From positions 62,001 to 126,000 of the forward strand of contig NC_027865.1 of assembly GCF_000187245.1 (NCBI RefSeq): a stretch of 64,000 bases of DNA, given 5' to 3'. A program made the position numbers and the translations under genes. The notes under the pieces were generated by a model. That model was not told where the DNA came from, searched no databases, and saw only the letters and a list, made by a program, of their open reading frames with translations. How positions within the stretch are numbered: position 1 is the first letter of the stretch; each line of letters begins with the position of its first letter. Origin of the DNA: Ogataea parapolymorpha DL-1. Its lineage: Eukaryota > Ascomycota > Pichiomycetes > Pichiales > Pichiaceae. Shown piece after piece: positions 35,212 to 46,659 of this stretch.

Positions 35212-36525
35212 TTAGATGGCAGCAGACTTGTGGAAGTCCTTGCCGGCGTAAATGGCCTTGTCGCCCAGCTCCTCCTCGATTCTGAGGATCTGGTTGAGCT
35301 TGGCCAGTCTCTCGGATCTGGCCGGAGCACCAGTCTTGATTTGTCCGGATCTCAGTCCAACAGCGATGTCAGCAATGGTGGTGTCCTCGGTCTCACCAGA
35401 TCTGTGAGACACCATGACACCCCAGCCGGCAGCGTACGAGTCCTTGGCAGCATTGATCGACTCGGTCAGAGTACCAATCTGGTTGACCTTCAAGAGCAAA
35501 GCGTCGGCACACTTCTTCTCGATGGCAGTCTTGATTCTTTCTGGGTTGGTAACAGTCAGGTCATCACCAACAACCTGGATGTTGGTGGTGGAGAAGAAGT
35601 GGGTCCAAGCCTCCCAGTCATCCTCGGCGAATGGGTCCTCCAGAGACACAATTGGGTACTCCTTGATCAGTTTGGTGTACAAGTCAGCCAATTGCTTACC
35701 AGTGAGCCACTTGCTTGGGTCGGAATTTGGATTCTTGAAGTCCAGGTCGTATTTGCCGTCGTGGTAAAACTCGGACGAAGCGGTGTCCAAAGCAATACCG
35801 ATCTTGCCGGTGTAGCCGGCAGCCTCAATGGCCTCGACAATCAGGTCAAGAGCCTCTTGTGGGGTGGAAAGATCTGGAGCAACACCTCCCTCATCACCGA
35901 CGTTACCGGCACTTTGGCCGTACTTCTTCTTGGCCAGAGACTTGAGGTGGTGGTAGACCTCAGAACCCATTCTGAGACCCTCGGAGAAAGATGGAGCGTC
36001 CGTTGGCACAATCATGAACTCTTGGAAGGCCAAGGATCCACCGGCGTGCGAGCCTCCGTTCAAAACGTTTTGGAATGGGACTGGCAACACATATGGCTTC
36101 TTGGTGCCTGCCAGTTCGCTGATGTATTGGTACAATGGGATACCCTTGTAGCCAGCAGCGGCCTTTGCAACCGAAAGCGAAACACCGAGGATGGCATTGG
36201 CTCCCAATTTGCTCTTGTTCTTAGTTCCGTCCAGGGAGTTCAGGAACTTGTCAAACTTCTCCTGTTCGAGAACAGAGATCTTCTCCTTGATGACAGCAGG
36301 AGCAATGACCTCGTTGACGTTGGCGACGGCCTTCAAAACACCCTTTCCGAGCCACTTGGACTTGTCGCCGTCTCTCAGCTCAACAGCCTCGTGAACACCG
36401 GTACTGGCACCAGATGGAACAATAGAGCGGAACAATCCCTTGTCGGTGGTCAGATCCACCTCGACGGTTGGATTTCCTCTAGAGTCGTAGACGTATCTGG
36501 CAAAAAGCTTGGTAACGGTAGTCAT
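35212..36525 (-). CDS. ENO1: Enolase
   Basis: The 437-residue protein is enolase along its whole length: [73 protein letters not shown] and the catalytic lysine in [13 protein letters not shown]. It converts 2-phosphoglycerate to phosphoenolpyruvate in glycolysis and is essential. The codon set is strongly biased, as expected for a highly expressed gene, and this leaves a long spurious open frame on the opposite strand (35230-36561). The upstream region contains a TATA-like element. Expression is expected to be very high. Symbol ENO1 is generic, as only one copy is seen here. Confidence 0.98.
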   Translation of the reverse strand: MTTVTKLFARYVYDSRGNPTVEVDLTTDKGLFRSIVPSGASTGVHEAVELRDGDKSKWLGKGVLKAVANVNEVIAPAVIKEKISVLEQEKFDKFLNSLDGTKNKSKLGANAILGVSLSVAKAAAGYKGIPLYQYISELAGTKKPYVLPVPFQNVLNGGSHAGGSLAFQEFMIVPTDAPSFSEGLRMGSEVYHHLKSLAKKKYGQSAGNVGDEGGVAPDLSTPQEALDLIVEAIEAAGYTGKIGIALDTASSEFYHDGKYDLDFKNPNSDPSKWLTGKQLADLYTKLIKEYPIVSLEDPFAEDDWEAWTHFFSTTNIQVVGDDLTVTNPERIKTAIEKKCADALLLKVNQIGTLTESINAAKDSYAAGWGVMVSHRSGETEDTTIADIAVGLRSGQIKTGAPARSERLAKLNQILRIEEELGDKAIYAGKDFHKSAAI

Positions 36526-37127
36526 TGTATAACAATTAAGTCAATTGAACTAATAATATAAGGAAAAGATATTTGGAGCCGTTTATATAGTTTTTCTATG
36601 GATCCGTGACACAGCAAATTTGAGCGTGCAGATTACTGGCACAGCCCTGAATACGGCCATAAGACGGCCGTGGTGGCCATAGTTGCATGTTTTAAAAAAC
36701 GTTTTTCGCGAAACGCCTGAACTAAGCTGAGCACCCTGTAGCGTTCGTCGTGCCGCTGCGAACGGTCGCCCTGAACGTACTCATACCGTGCGCTGCCACC
36801 GGTGGCTACGTGGACTTTCGGAACACTACACCTCGCACCTCACCATTTTCGCTTACCCTTTCTCCGTCCATGAGGCCATCTCCGGGGTGGGGTGACGCGG
36901 CCGGTGGACAGTGTCTCTATAGCGTGGTGTTGAGGCAGCGAAAAAAAAAGTCGCGGCTCTCACGCCTGATTGTCAGCGCACTTCTGCAGACAGGCACCTC
37001 TGCGTAACACCATGTACTATTGCGTTATCGTCGCTTGTCGACAATCTTTCTGTCGGCAGATTCTGTCGACGCATTGTCGCTTCCAAAAATTATTTGCCTC
37101 CTTTCTAATTTCAGTGCTTGCTTCCCA
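36526..37127. promoter_or_regulatory. Enolase/NPC2 divergent intergenic region
   Basis: This 602-bp gap is the longest in the window. A TATA-like CTATATAAAC lies about 56-65 bp upstream of the enolase ATG (36581-36590 on the minus strand). It also holds a perfect 12-bp palindrome GCCACCGGTGGC at 36795-36806, an 8-bp palindrome TTCGCGAA at 36705-36712 and several GGCC-containing repeats around 36653-36680. A 45-codon ATG frame opens at 37012 and overlaps the NPC2 start out of frame. The region is likely the promoter of the highly expressed enolase and of NPC2. Confidence 0.6.
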
Positions 37128-37658
37128 ATGCTTTTCCCTGTGCCTCTAGTGTTTTTGCTCTCCCTTGCCAACTGTCTCTCGCTTAGCCCATTCGCTTTCC
37201 CAGGCCAGGACACCAAGCCTGTTCCGGGCGACTCTCCCCTTCTTCTATGCGACTCATCGTCTTCTCAACTCCTCAAACTGACCCATGTGGATGTTTTGCC
37301 TAACCCTCCAGAACGTGGGACAAATCTGACTATTGTTGCCAGAGGAGACCTTTCAAAGCAGGTTGACGAAGGCGCTTACGTCGAAGTGGATGTCACTTAC
37401 GGATACATCAAATTATTGCACCAAACTTACGATCTTTGCGAGGAGTTGCCTAATGTCGATATGGAATGCCCTCTCAAGAAGGACAGCTACGATTTGACAA
37501 AGATCGTCGAAATCCCTAACGAGGTCCCACCAGGAACATACACGGTGATTGCAAGGGCATTCACCGCCGACGACGAGCTTATTACTTGCTTGACCGGCAG
37601 TGTGGCATTCCCCCCATACGGCTCGAAAAACTTACTAAAATTCCTGCTGCAAAACTAG
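37128..37658 (+). CDS. NPC2: Npc2-like sterol transfer protein
   Basis: The 176-residue protein starts with a strong signal peptide ([19 protein letters not shown]). It then has the MD-2-related lipid-recognition (ML) domain with [27 protein letters not shown], Cys pairs, [11 protein letters not shown] and [20 protein letters not shown] closing (here [16 protein letters not shown]). In yeast, Npc2 carries sterols in the vacuole lumen and hands them to Ncr1. I use the ATG at 37128, which gives the signal peptide; the frame starts at a TTG at 37020. It converges on FTH1 with 11 bp between stops. Confidence 0.9.
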   Translation: MLFPVPLVFLLSLANCLSLSPFAFPGQDTKPVPGDSPLLLCDSSSSQLLKLTHVDVLPNPPERGTNLTIVARGDLSKQVDEGAYVEVDVTYGYIKLLHQTYDLCEELPNVDMECPLKKDSYDLTKIVEIPNEVPPGTYTVIARAFTADDELITCLTGSVAFPPYGSKNLLKFLLQN

Positions 37659-37669
37659 AATATGTTGGC

Positions 37670-38878
37670 TCAATTATCGGAGGTATGCAATAAGGTGCTC
37701 TGTTCGTTGACAGCAACCACCTGGTCGATGCTGTGGTTGCTGGAAACGTCATGATAGTCCTGGACAAGTTCCTCCAACAGGATCCGATTTATTGCGATTC
37801 TCTTCTTGACTCTCTTCAGCTGGAAACGCAATGGTATTCCTGGTAAGTAACCGTTTGTAGTAATCACCTCTCTGCTCTTTATCAGGCCGATGACGAAGCA
37901 CCAGAATAAAATATACGACGCAACCGATCCGTAAGTGGCAGAATTTGTCCAACCAAGAAGCGCGTTGAATAGCATCCATCCACCGTCCGTGAGTCCATTG
38001 CAACAGTTCACGTGCCACACAGAGTTGGTGATATCATAAGATCCTGGCCCGCTACCGGTTTCAGAGGTGTCCTGGCCGCATTTCTGGACAAATCGTTCAA
38101 GCTCCAAGAACCAAACACCCCTCGACATCAGTCCTGCAGCGACAAGGTACAGGAAACATGTGGCAACAACAAGGAAGAACTGCAAAGACATCTTGTTTCC
38201 TCCCTTGTATAAAGCGACACCGATTCCTGTGCCGGCAAGGGCGCCGGTAACGATGGCTAGTGGAAAAGAAGATATTGGTTGGTTGACACCAATTCCGCCC
38301 ACAAACACGACAGCCTCCAAACCCTCACGTAGTGTAGTCACAAACGGCAGTATCCCCAAAGCGTACTTGCGGGTGAATTTTCTAAGTTTTGCGCGCACCT
38401 TCACAGACTTGGTCAGGTAATCGGACATAGGTTCATCTTGGAAGTCCTGGAGCATGTCCTCTTCATTTTCATTCAGGGCAGCGCCAAGCTTCCATTTCCA
38501 TTTGGACTGTAGCTGGTTTATCCGCAAAAGAGCCATTCCCATCACGGCAATGATGAGCGCACTGACAATACTAAACACTCCTTCCCAAACCCGTTCGGCA
38601 ACAGACCAGAGATCGCTTCCCACAAGGTAGAAAACAGCAATGAAAATGGCACCCAGACAAAGGCAAATAGCCAGGCCGGAAAGTGCACCGACCCAAACTT
38701 GAAGCACCAAGCCCCGATACACGGAGGCGGATCCCTGGACCACAAGTGAGCCATGCTCATCTTTTGAGGTGAAATTTTGCTGCAGGAAAGAAAGAAGCAC
38801 CGACACAATGATGGCCGACTCCAGGGTCTCTCGCAGTATGATGAAGAAGATTTGTACCGAAAAGTAATCCTCCCACAT
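37670..38878 (-). CDS. FTH1: Fth1, vacuolar high-affinity iron permease
   Basis: The 402-residue protein is a seven-helix iron permease of the Ftr1 family. The two Fe-binding motifs are RETLE (16-20) and REGLE (184-188). The N-terminus MWEDYFSVQIFFIILRETLE and the block SGPGSYDITNSVWHVNCCNG match Fth1 rather than Ftr1. The first helix with RETLE is close to Saccharomyces Fth1 (RESLE). Fth1 partners with the multicopper oxidase Fet5 to release stored iron from the vacuole. It converges with NPC2 and is divergent from the myosin gene over 157 bp. Confidence 0.9.
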   Translation of the reverse strand: MWEDYFSVQIFFIILRETLESAIIVSVLLSFLQQNFTSKDEHGSLVVQGSASVYRGLVLQVWVGALSGLAICLCLGAIFIAVFYLVGSDLWSVAERVWEGVFSIVSALIIAVMGMALLRINQLQSKWKWKLGAALNENEEDMLQDFQDEPMSDYLTKSVKVRAKLRKFTRKYALGILPFVTTLREGLEAVVFVGGIGVNQPISSFPLAIVTGALAGTGIGVALYKGGNKMSLQFFLVVATCFLYLVAAGLMSRGVWFLELERFVQKCGQDTSETGSGPGSYDITNSVWHVNCCNGLTDGGWMLFNALLGWTNSATYGSVASYILFWCFVIGLIKSREVITTNGYLPGIPLRFQLKRVKKRIAINRILLEELVQDYHDVSSNHSIDQVVAVNEQSTLLHTSDN

Positions 38879-39035
38879 GTTGTATTGGTATTCCTCGTAT
38901 AGCCCTTCCTTTTTTTTTCTATTTTTTTACTATGCAAGGCACTTGATTCGGTCTGCGTCGATCGACTTCCGACCGGCCCGTTAGTTTATCAAAGGGCAAA
39001 CACTTTTATTTTAGACAACTTGTGTTTTTTCGGCG

Positions 39036-42000
39036 ATGGCAGTGCTGAGCAGAAAAGCAGTCAGAACAAAGAACACCGGAACAGGTCCGCCTCCTAAAAA
39101 GACCAATGCTCCGGTGAAAAAGGCCCAGTTCGAGTCAAATAAAACAAAAGAAGTCGGGGTCAGCGATTTGACGTTACTGTCCACCATCAGCGATCAGACT
39201 ATCAATGACAACCTGGAAAAAAGATTCCATCATGGTACCATTTACACATACATCGGGCATGTCTTGATTTCCGTCAATCCTTTCCGGGATTTGGGCATCT
39301 ACACAGACGAGGTGCTGAACTCATACAAAAACAAGAACAGACTCGAGGTGCCTCCGCATGTCTTTGCAATTGCAGAGAGCATGTATTATAACATGAGGGC
39401 ATACAATGAGAACCAGTGTGTGATTATTTCCGGTGAATCGGGAGCAGGAAAAACTGAAGCGGCCAAGAGAATCATGCAGTATATTGCTGCTGTCTCAGGC
39501 TCGTATACCTCGTCTTCCCATATCCAGCGCATAAAAGACATGGTCTTGGCTACCAATCCGCTTCTTGAGTCCTTCGGATGCGCAAAGACTCTAAGGAACA
39601 ACAACTCGTCGAGACACGGTAAGTACCTCGAGATTCAGTTCAACAAGTCATTCGAACCCGTTAGTGCCAACATCACAAACTATCTCCTGGAGAAACAACG
39701 AGTGGTGGGGCAGATCAAAAACGAGAGAAACTTTCACATTTTCTACCAGTACACTAAAGGAGCTAGTGATCAATATAGACAGACATTTGGTGTCCAGAAC
39801 CCTGAACAGTACGTTTATACTAGTGCTTCCGGCTGCACCTCGGTTGACTCGATCGACGATTTGAAGGATTTCAAGGACACCCTTGCTTCGATGACTACCA
39901 TTGGTCTCACCCAGGAGGAACAGGACCAGGTCTTTAGAGTGTTGGCTGCTATCCTATGGATTGGTAATATTACATTCGTTGAGGACGCAGAAGGCAACGC
40001 TCAGGTCAGAGACACTGGAGTGACCGACTTCGTTGCGTATCTCCTTCAAGTCAATTCAGAGGTGTTGGTGAAATCCATTATCGAAAGAACAATGGAGACG
40101 TCCCATGGGATGAGACGGGGATCTGTCTACCACGTGCCTCTAAACCCTGTTCAAGCAACAGCAAGCAGGGACGCTTTAGCCAAAGGACTGTACAACAACA
40201 TGTTTGACTGGATTGTTGAGAGAGTCAACAAGTCTTTTCAAAGCTTGAACCTCGAGGCTCATAGATCCATTGGTATTTTGGATATCTACGGTTTTGAGAT
40301 TTTCGAGCACAACTCGTTTGAGCAGCTCTGCATCAACTATGTGAACGAGAAGCTGCAACAAATTTTTATTCAGTTGACACTGAAATCCGAGCAGGACGAA
40401 TATGTCAGAGAGCAAATTCAATGGACGCCGATCAACTATTTCAACAACAAAATTGTTTGCGATCTAATTGAATCCAAGCGTCCGCCAGGAATTTTTGCCG
40501 CGCTCAATGATGCCTGTGCAACGGCTCACGCTGATTCTTCCGCCGCTGACCAATCGTTTGCTCAGAGACTGAATATGGTCAGTAGCAACCCCCACTTCGA
40601 ATTGAGATCCTCCAAATTTATTATTAAGCATTATGCTGGTGATGTGACCTACGATATAGGTACCATGACAGACAAAAATAAGGATCAATTACTCAAGGAC
40701 TTGCTTGAGATGATTGGAACATCTCAAAATACATTCATTCAGACCATCTTCCCAGAAAAAATCGACACGTCATCCAAGAAGAGGCCACCAACTGCCGGTG
40801 ATAAGATCAAAACTAGTGCCAACCTTTTGGTCGACACTCTTTCTCAAGCCCAACCCTCTTACATTAGAACAATAAAACCTAACCAGAACAGGTCTCCTAC
40901 GGAATATGACACTAAAGCAGTGTTGCATCAAGTCAAATACCTGGGTCTGCAAGAGAATGTTAGAATCAGAAGAGCAGGATTTGCTTATAGACAGACATTC
41001 GACAAATTTGTGGAGAGATTCTATCTTCTTTCTACCAGAACATCATACGCTGGTGAATACATTTGGGACGGCGATGCCAAAACTGCAACCACACTGATCT
41101 TGCAAGACACGGGCATTCCAAATACAGAATGGCAACTTGGTGTCACTAAGGTGTTTATTAAGAAACCTGAAACGTTGTTTTCTTTGGAAGAAATGAGAGA
41201 AAACTACTGGGCAAATAAAGCCAAAGTCATACAGAGAGCTTGTAGAAGATGGCTCAAGAGAAGAGAGAACGCCGCAAAGTTCGTCCAAAAGATGTGGAGA
41301 GAAAGAGTGGGAGGTAACAAGTACGAACAACTCAGAGACTACGGTACCTCACTGGTTGTCAACAAAAAGCAAAGAAGAACGCTCAGTATCCTAGGCTCTA
41401 GAGCTTACATGGGAGATTACCTTGGATGTAACGACAAGACTGGTGGGTTTGGAAAGTTCCTGATGCAATCTATTGGCCTTTCTGACTATGTTATTTTCTC
41501 GTCTAGGGGACAAATACTGCATTCGAAGTTTGGAAGATCATCTCAACGATTGAATAGGATTTATATCCTCACCAGTTCACAATTCTACGTGATTGCGGAG
41601 GAGCTAGTTAACAGAAAGGTCTCCTATGTTGTTGAAACAAAGATCCCGGTTTCCGCTATTCACAAAGTGTCTCTTTCTCAATATCAGGATGATTGGGTTG
41701 CGCTCAACCTGAACTCTACCACTCAGCCAGACCTTTTCATCAATACTATATTCAAGACCGAGTTGGTGACCCATCTGAAAAAGCTGAACAGATCGCTAGG
41801 TATTGACATTGGTCCAACCATCACATACAACAAGAAACCAGGAAAGCCTCATGTGGTGAAATTCCAAGCAGACAGCACGAGCCCTAAAAATGGAGACTCA
41901 TACAAATCTGGTACCGTCAAGGTCGCGGCTGGATTGCCAGCTTCCAGCACCTCTAGGCAAAAACCAAAGGGACGGCCTATCTTGAGCAATGGCAACGCTA

Positions 42001-42812
42001 TTGCAAACTACAAGCGTACCGTTGGCAGCACGGCCCCTGTCGCACATGCATCGAACCAGGCAACTGCTGCTGCTGTGGCTGCCTACCACCCAGCCCAGCC
42101 TTCGGCAGCAAAACCGCAGATTAATAGGAAACCGGTGAACAGAAAACCAGCCCCGGCCGTCAATAAGCCAAAGCCTGCACCTCCGCAGAGTCGCCAAACA
42201 CATGTGGAGCCCGCAAGAGCTCCACAAGCAGCAGTACACCCAGTTCAGCATGCTCAATCGAGTCAGGCCAACCCTGTTCCTCCACCACCGCCTCCACCTC
42301 CTCCGGCTGCGGCTGCCAAGCCGAAATGGCCTACTTTCAAAGCCGCGTACGATTTCCCTGGCTCTGGCTCTCCTTCCGAGTTCCCAGTCACCAAAGACAC
42401 AGTGATGTATATTTTACAGGATCAAGGTGCCGGATGGTCGTTGGCCAAGTCATTGGATGAAACCAGGGAGGGATGGGTTCCTACGGCTTACATCGTTCCT
42501 TGCGATCCGCCAGCACATATTTTGAAGGGTGGATCTTCTGCGCCTGCTGCTCCGCCTGCTCCTTCCATTGCCACTTCCAACTCTACGACAAATGGTTCTG
42601 CTAGAAACGGTACCGTGCCTGCATCAACCAATGGCACAAACGCAACAACACCGGCCACATCCTCTGATGGTCTGGCAGGTAGTCTGGCTGCTGCTTTGAA
42701 GCAGAAACAACAAGAAGAACAAAGTTTGGCAGGGGGCTTGGCTGCTGCTATTCGACAAAAAGCCCGTCGTGACAGCGACGACGAGGAAGACGATGATGAC
42801 GATGATTGGTAA
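39036..42812 (+). CDS. MYO5: Class I myosin (Myo3/Myo5 type)
   Basis: The 1258-residue protein has a motor domain with P-loop GESGAGKT near residue 133 and switch [16 protein letters not shown]. The TEDS-site serine is in GSVYHV near 363, where Ste20-family kinases phosphorylate type I myosins. IQ motifs occur around 727-758 ([10 protein letters not shown]...), then a TH1 membrane-binding tail. A proline-rich stretch with polyproline comes next, an SH3 domain near 1100-1160 ([15 protein letters not shown]), and an acidic C-terminus ending DDDDDDW, which binds Arp2/3. This is the endocytic actin-patch motor. One gene is seen here, in line with pre-duplication yeasts. Confidence 0.95.
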   Translation: MAVLSRKAVRTKNTGTGPPPKKTNAPVKKAQFESNKTKEVGVSDLTLLSTISDQTINDNLEKRFHHGTIYTYIGHVLISVNPFRDLGIYTDEVLNSYKNKNRLEVPPHVFAIAESMYYNMRAYNENQCVIISGESGAGKTEAAKRIMQYIAAVSGSYTSSSHIQRIKDMVLATNPLLESFGCAKTLRNNNSSRHGKYLEIQFNKSFEPVSANITNYLLEKQRVVGQIKNERNFHIFYQYTKGASDQYRQTFGVQNPEQYVYTSASGCTSVDSIDDLKDFKDTLASMTTIGLTQEEQDQVFRVLAAILWIGNITFVEDAEGNAQVRDTGVTDFVAYLLQVNSEVLVKSIIERTMETSHGMRRGSVYHVPLNPVQATASRDALAKGLYNNMFDWIVERVNKSFQSLNLEAHRSIGILDIYGFEIFEHNSFEQLCINYVNEKLQQIFIQLTLKSEQDEYVREQIQWTPINYFNNKIVCDLIESKRPPGIFAALNDACATAHADSSAADQSFAQRLNMVSSNPHFELRSSKFIIKHYAGDVTYDIGTMTDKNKDQLLKDLLEMIGTSQNTFIQTIFPEKIDTSSKKRPPTAGDKIKTSANLLVDTLSQAQPSYIRTIKPNQNRSPTEYDTKAVLHQVKYLGLQENVRIRRAGFAYRQTFDKFVERFYLLSTRTSYAGEYIWDGDAKTATTLILQDTGIPNTEWQLGVTKVFIKKPETLFSLEEMRENYWANKAKVIQRACRRWLKRRENAAKFVQKMWRERVGGNKYEQLRDYGTSLVVNKKQRRTLSILGSRAYMGDYLGCNDKTGGFGKFLMQSIGLSDYVIFSSRGQILHSKFGRSSQRLNRIYILTSSQFYVIAEELVNRKVSYVVETKIPVSAIHKVSLSQYQDDWVALNLNSTTQPDLFINTIFKTELVTHLKKLNRSLGIDIGPTITYNKKPGKPHVVKFQADSTSPKNGDSYKSGTVKVAAGLPASSTSRQKPKGRPILSNGNAIANYKRTVGSTAPVAHASNQATAAAVAAYHPAQPSAAKPQINRKPVNRKPAPAVNKPKPAPPQSRQTHVEPARAPQAAVHPVQHAQSSQANPVPPPPPPPPPAAAAKPKWPTFKAAYDFPGSGSPSEFPVTKDTVMYILQDQGAGWSLAKSLDETREGWVPTAYIVPCDPPAHILKGGSSAPAAPPAPSIATSNSTTNGSARNGTVPASTNGTNATTPATSSDGLAGSLAAALKQKQQEEQSLAGGLAAAIRQKARRDSDDEEDDDDDDW

Positions 42813-42836
42813 ATTATATCTATATATATTGTCGTG

Positions 42837-44621
42837 TCAGATAATTTGTTTGGACAATTCTATTGCCACCAAGAGATCATCGTCCTGCTCTTGTGAGCCA
42901 ACAGAAGTTTCATTGATTGACATGCTCAGAGCCAATGCCATTTGAAGCTCTTCGTCAGAGTCTTCGAGATGGTCTCCGTTGTACTTCTGGAGTCTCGACG
43001 CGGTCTGTGCCTCTTCATGAAGTTCGTATTCGTAGTCCTTGATAGCTTCTTTGATATGATTATTGCTGTACTTGCGTTCTTTGAAATTCTTCTTTTTGCG
43101 TTTTGTTTCTAGTTCTTTGTAAAAGTCTCCGAACTTGAAAAACTGCACCATGGAACCATAAGCAACCACTCCAGCGGAAAGCGACTGGTCCATTACAATG
43201 TTGGTGATTGGCAGCAGCTGGCTGCCCACTTGCTGAAGCATTTTCGAGCTGGACTTGATGGCTATTTTTCTGAAAAACTCTCCTGTAGTGATGTCGTAAA
43301 ATTCGATTTTCCCGTTGTAAGATCCTACTGCAACCACCAACGAGTTTATTGCAATCTCTGAAAGAGCTGGCAGATCCACGTTTTGGTTTATTGCCACCAC
43401 CCGTTGATAATCATCGTCTTCGTAGGCAAGCCGTGGAAGGATATCCAGGACCGGCCGGATTTGATACTCATACGCACGAACATTGATCACCAGCACTCTT
43501 CCTGATTTCAACAAAATTGCCAAAAACAACGGGTCTGTTCCCACGAGCTCGACATCCCTTTTGGTAAATGCAGTGCTGTTTTGCTCCAAGCTGGATTTGT
43601 AAATAGGCTCCTCAGTGACAAATCTCCTCACAAGGTTGTCTCTGTAAGATATAATTTCCACTGTATTTTCATCGATCAAGACGATGTTGCTGTCTCCGTA
43701 ATCAACGTACATTTTCATGAACATCACATTCTGCGGATTGATCTCAAGCGATACCTGTAGTTCGTGGACCTCAGGCGTGCAGTCAAAAACATTGAACATA
43801 TTTTTCACCACATATAGCGCTCCTTGGGTATCCAAAACCACAATCACATCTTTGTAATCCGAGTCAACTTTAGCGATCGTTGCTTCACAGATCTTGCAAT
43901 GCGCGACTTGTGCACCTTTCTTTAGGTCCCAGCCCACAATAGTTCCATTTTCGTCCCCTGTAATTGCTCCTATCTTGCCCTCTTTTCCTAGCTCTGTTTG
44001 GTTGACATTTACACACGTAACCATCCCTCGATGGCCAGCTCCTTTGAATTCCTTGATTCCAGATAAGAGAATATTCTTGTGGTTAATAAGTGAGCCGAAG
44101 ACTTTGCTGTCCCACCTTCCAAACACGATACTGTGTTTGCTCATGGCGTAGGCAGTAGTGCCGCTGGGGATTGTAGACGGTTGCAGATCGATATTGGCGC
44201 CGTTGTTCAGGCTGCAAGTCACCAAATTTCCTGTATTCTTGTTCAACGAGATGAGTCTGTTGGTCTTGAAGTCGCACTGTAGATCGGTAGTGTAAAAAAG
44301 GCTCTCCAGATTATATGTGTTATGAACACCCTTTCCTTTCTTCCAGTTTTTTATGAGCGTCTCTCGTTCGATCAACTCTGTCCGCCATAGTCTTGTGCGC
44401 GATACGCGTGGAAAGACAGAGCCGATACTGCTAAATCTCTCCTTGAATATCTGCATCCACATAGAGTTGTCCTTTGATAGACGATACCAGGTTTTGCAAA
44501 CAAGGGCCATGTTCTTCAGCGATCCGGGGTCCAGAAATCGAAACACCACCATCAGCAGTTCTAATGGCAGCGGAGATCCAGGTGGCTGGATCTCATACTG
44601 GTCAGCGGCGTTGCTTTCCAT
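42837..44621 (-). CDS. UFO1: F-box/WD protein Ufo1
   Basis: This 594-residue protein has an F-box at about 15-60 (LPLELLMVVFRFLDPGSLKN, CKTWYRLSKDNSMW) and a beta-propeller-like middle with WD-type repeats. The C-terminus contains ubiquitin-interacting motifs (DEELQMALALSMSINE and DDLLVAIELSKQ). The combination of F-box, WD repeats and C-terminal UIMs is the Ufo1 arrangement. Ufo1 is a substrate receptor of SCF, used in the degradation of Ho and other proteins. It converges with the myosin gene, with 24 bp between stops. Confidence 0.88.
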   Translation of the reverse strand: MESNAADQYEIQPPGSPLPLELLMVVFRFLDPGSLKNMALVCKTWYRLSKDNSMWMQIFKERFSSIGSVFPRVSRTRLWRTELIERETLIKNWKKGKGVHNTYNLESLFYTTDLQCDFKTNRLISLNKNTGNLVTCSLNNGANIDLQPSTIPSGTTAYAMSKHSIVFGRWDSKVFGSLINHKNILLSGIKEFKGAGHRGMVTCVNVNQTELGKEGKIGAITGDENGTIVGWDLKKGAQVAHCKICEATIAKVDSDYKDVIVVLDTQGALYVVKNMFNVFDCTPEVHELQVSLEINPQNVMFMKMYVDYGDSNIVLIDENTVEIISYRDNLVRRFVTEEPIYKSSLEQNSTAFTKRDVELVGTDPLFLAILLKSGRVLVINVRAYEYQIRPVLDILPRLAYEDDDYQRVVAINQNVDLPALSEIAINSLVVAVGSYNGKIEFYDITTGEFFRKIAIKSSSKMLQQVGSQLLPITNIVMDQSLSAGVVAYGSMVQFFKFGDFYKELETKRKKKNFKERKYSNNHIKEAIKDYEYELHEEAQTASRLQKYNGDHLEDSDEELQMALALSMSINETSVGSQEQDDDLLVAIELSKQII

Positions 44622-44841
44622 GGCGTATGAGTTTGCCCTGAATAATATTAAATCAAAAAATTCGGCTCATTTGCCTTTTTCGACGCGTCGTTTTTGCTCC
44701 GTCTAAATTCCTTTTTGAGATATACTGACAGACACTACTATGCACTGCAAACTACCGTTGATAGAAGCTCACTGAGACGTAAGCTCAAACGCTTCGCTTT
44801 ACTACCAACTTACTCCAAATGTCTGACCTTCATACACGTTA

Positions 44842-45318
44842 TTACTTCTTGGATATCTCCCACTTCAAATCTGTGATGCTCACCTCTGCTCCAGCATTAT
44901 CATCATAATCGTACCATTCACCCTCACTTATATCTACCTCCGTGAACTTGGTGCCTTGTTCAGAGACGCACTCGAAATTACCGACAGGAATGAATTCCAC
45001 AAGGTCGACCCCTCGTGCTTCAATGTCCAGCATCACCGCTCTTTTCGAGTCCTGCGTCAATCCAGTGTAGTTTTTGGGTAGCGAGATCTCAACATTTGAC
45101 TGTTTGCCGCAAAAACCGCACTTAAACACGAAGTTAGCCTCCCCTCTGCTTCCCTGTATTTCATGCTTCTCAAGCAAATTAATGCTGATCTCTTTGTCGT
45201 GCTCCTCGCGACAAGCAGTGCACTGGATCTTAAATCTGTACTCAAAGGGAGGGCTCTCAACAGGCTTTAGGCCCGAGACCCCGTTCAATTCACCAGAAAC
45301 AAACAAGTGAGAGACCAT
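44842..45318 (-). CDS. DUF866 zinc-binding protein (CZIB family)
   Basis: The 158-residue protein has two CxxC pairs (Cys33/36 in CTAC and Cys67/70 in CGFC) and the family blocks EYRFKIQCTACREEHDKEIS and FKCGFCGKQSNVEISLPKN. The C-terminal segment is aromatic-acidic (GEWYDYDDN) and matches Saccharomyces YCR090C. Human CZIB binds zinc and its role is not established. It is followed on the same strand by UFO1, and the gap of 220 bp between UFO1's start and this stop holds no credible gene. It is divergent from the mitochondrial protein over 102 bp. Confidence 0.9.
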   Translation of the reverse strand: MVSHLFVSGELNGVSGLKPVESPPFEYRFKIQCTACREEHDKEISINLLEKHEIQGSRGEANFVFKCGFCGKQSNVEISLPKNYTGLTQDSKRAVMLDIEARGVDLVEFIPVGNFECVSEQGTKFTEVDISEGEWYDYDDNAGAEVSITDLKWEISKK

Positions 45319-45420
45319 GATCTACAGTTAATTGCAAGTATTTTTCGCCCACCTCTACACCAGAGAAATCGTAAGACCTATGTTCAATTGTAATTTTTTC
45401 ATTGGTTAATATATCAACAG

Positions 45421-46659
45421 ATGTTTGGCCGCACGGGTTTTCGAGCTTTCCGTGCTTCCAACTGGCGATTTGGACAGTTCTGTTCGCCTAGATGGATGCA
45501 TATGGGATCCAAGAGGCCAGTTCCGCGCAGGGTTTCGGGTTCTGGCTGGAGTGTGTTTGAAGACCTGAAGCTTGTGTCTTTTGGCTCACACTTAATTTTC
45601 TTTATGCTCCTGCCTCCGTTCATCAAGGAGTACACAACAAAGATAGATGTCGTGCGCGAGGATGCCCCACCGGAATTGGTTCTGGGAGAATATGGTTTAC
45701 TGGCTAATTACATCAAACAACGCCCTTTCGAGAGAGTGAGCTTTCTCCAGCCAGGTTTGCTTGAGAAACCTGCCAGCAAGCAGGAGACGCTGTCTGTCGT
45801 GAACGATATGATGCCAAGCTTTCCATCAACTCCGGATGAGCTGACTGAGTGCATCGGGGTGCCTATATACCTTGAGAACACCAACTTGAGCGTTCCCAAA
45901 GAGATTGACGAATTACCGCGCCGTCTGGTAAGCAAGTTTAAAAATCCGAGCGAAAACACCACAATGCCTAAAAAATACGAAGACAGTCAGCGGTTGGTAC
46001 GGCACTACAGAATGCAGCCGTACGCTGTGGAGGATCAGTATGACCCTACTAACGTGTATCTTCAATTGGAAAAGAACTATAACCAACTGACGAGTTCGCA
46101 ACAGTCCTCGCTGCAATACATTTTGAACCTATCGCGCATTCTCGAACAATACCTGAGCCAAACCTCAACTTTTCAAACAGAGTCAAACGAGATTTTCAAG
46201 ATAGTTTTTTCGCAGCTCTACGACTTAGAATTGTATTCCCTGGCCCAGGTTCTGATAGAGGTGGTGCTCACCACTCCTATGGATGAAAAGAGCCGTGCAC
46301 TGAAGTCGGCACAAAAGGCACATATGAAGATTACACAAAGATTCCTCAAGACGAAGGCTAAAGGAGAGCGGATAACCTTGGCAAAATCAAAGCTTAAGGA
46401 TAAGGTTGGCCAGTCGAACTTGAAGATATACAACCACGGGTGGGTGGAATTTATTTTGAGAGATTTGGGATTGTTCACAAAAATGGTCGACCTCTGGACC
46501 AGACTTGAGACTGATTCTAAGTCGCTTCTAAGCGCAGTTTTAGACGTCGGTAAAGCTAGCGGACCGTCCGCAGAAGAACTACTAAAAATACAGGAAGTGC
46601 TCGTGAAAGGCGGACATCGTGATCTGGCGCAAAAGATCGCAAAGAGTTTCCAAGACTAA
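45421..46659 (+). CDS. Predicted mitochondrial protein, function not recognised
   Basis: The protein is 412 residues. Its N-terminus looks like a mitochondrial presequence (MFGRTGFRAFRASNWRFGQF, then PRWMHMGSKRPVPRR), rich in Arg and aromatic residues and without acids. A hydrophobic segment follows at about 54-67 (FGSHLIFFMLLPPF). The remainder is helical with LQLEKNYNQLTSSQQ and a C-terminal part (KSLLSAVLDVGKASGPSAEELLKIQEVLVKGG). I do not recognise a family; it could be an expression or assembly factor. The frame runs cleanly and neighbours are intact, so I treat it as real. Confidence 0.7.
   Translation: MFGRTGFRAFRASNWRFGQFCSPRWMHMGSKRPVPRRVSGSGWSVFEDLKLVSFGSHLIFFMLLPPFIKEYTTKIDVVREDAPPELVLGEYGLLANYIKQRPFERVSFLQPGLLEKPASKQETLSVVNDMMPSFPSTPDELTECIGVPIYLENTNLSVPKEIDELPRRLVSKFKNPSENTTMPKKYEDSQRLVRHYRMQPYAVEDQYDPTNVYLQLEKNYNQLTSSQQSSLQYILNLSRILEQYLSQTSTFQTESNEIFKIVFSQLYDLELYSLAQVLIEVVLTTPMDEKSRALKSAQKAHMKITQRFLKTKAKGERITLAKSKLKDKVGQSNLKIYNHGWVEFILRDLGLFTKMVDLWTRLETDSKSLLSAVLDVGKASGPSAEELLKIQEVLVKGGHRDLAQKIAKSFQD

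Noticed and set aside
35230..36561. 443-codon open frame opposite enolase
   Set aside because: It is the exact mirror of the enolase gene. Strong codon bias in enolase avoids the triplets that would give stops on the other strand; the translation has no family resemblance.
44694..44876. 60-codon frame between UFO1 and the DUF866 gene
   Set aside because: Basic, low-information sequence overlapping the end of the DUF866 gene; no supporting feature.
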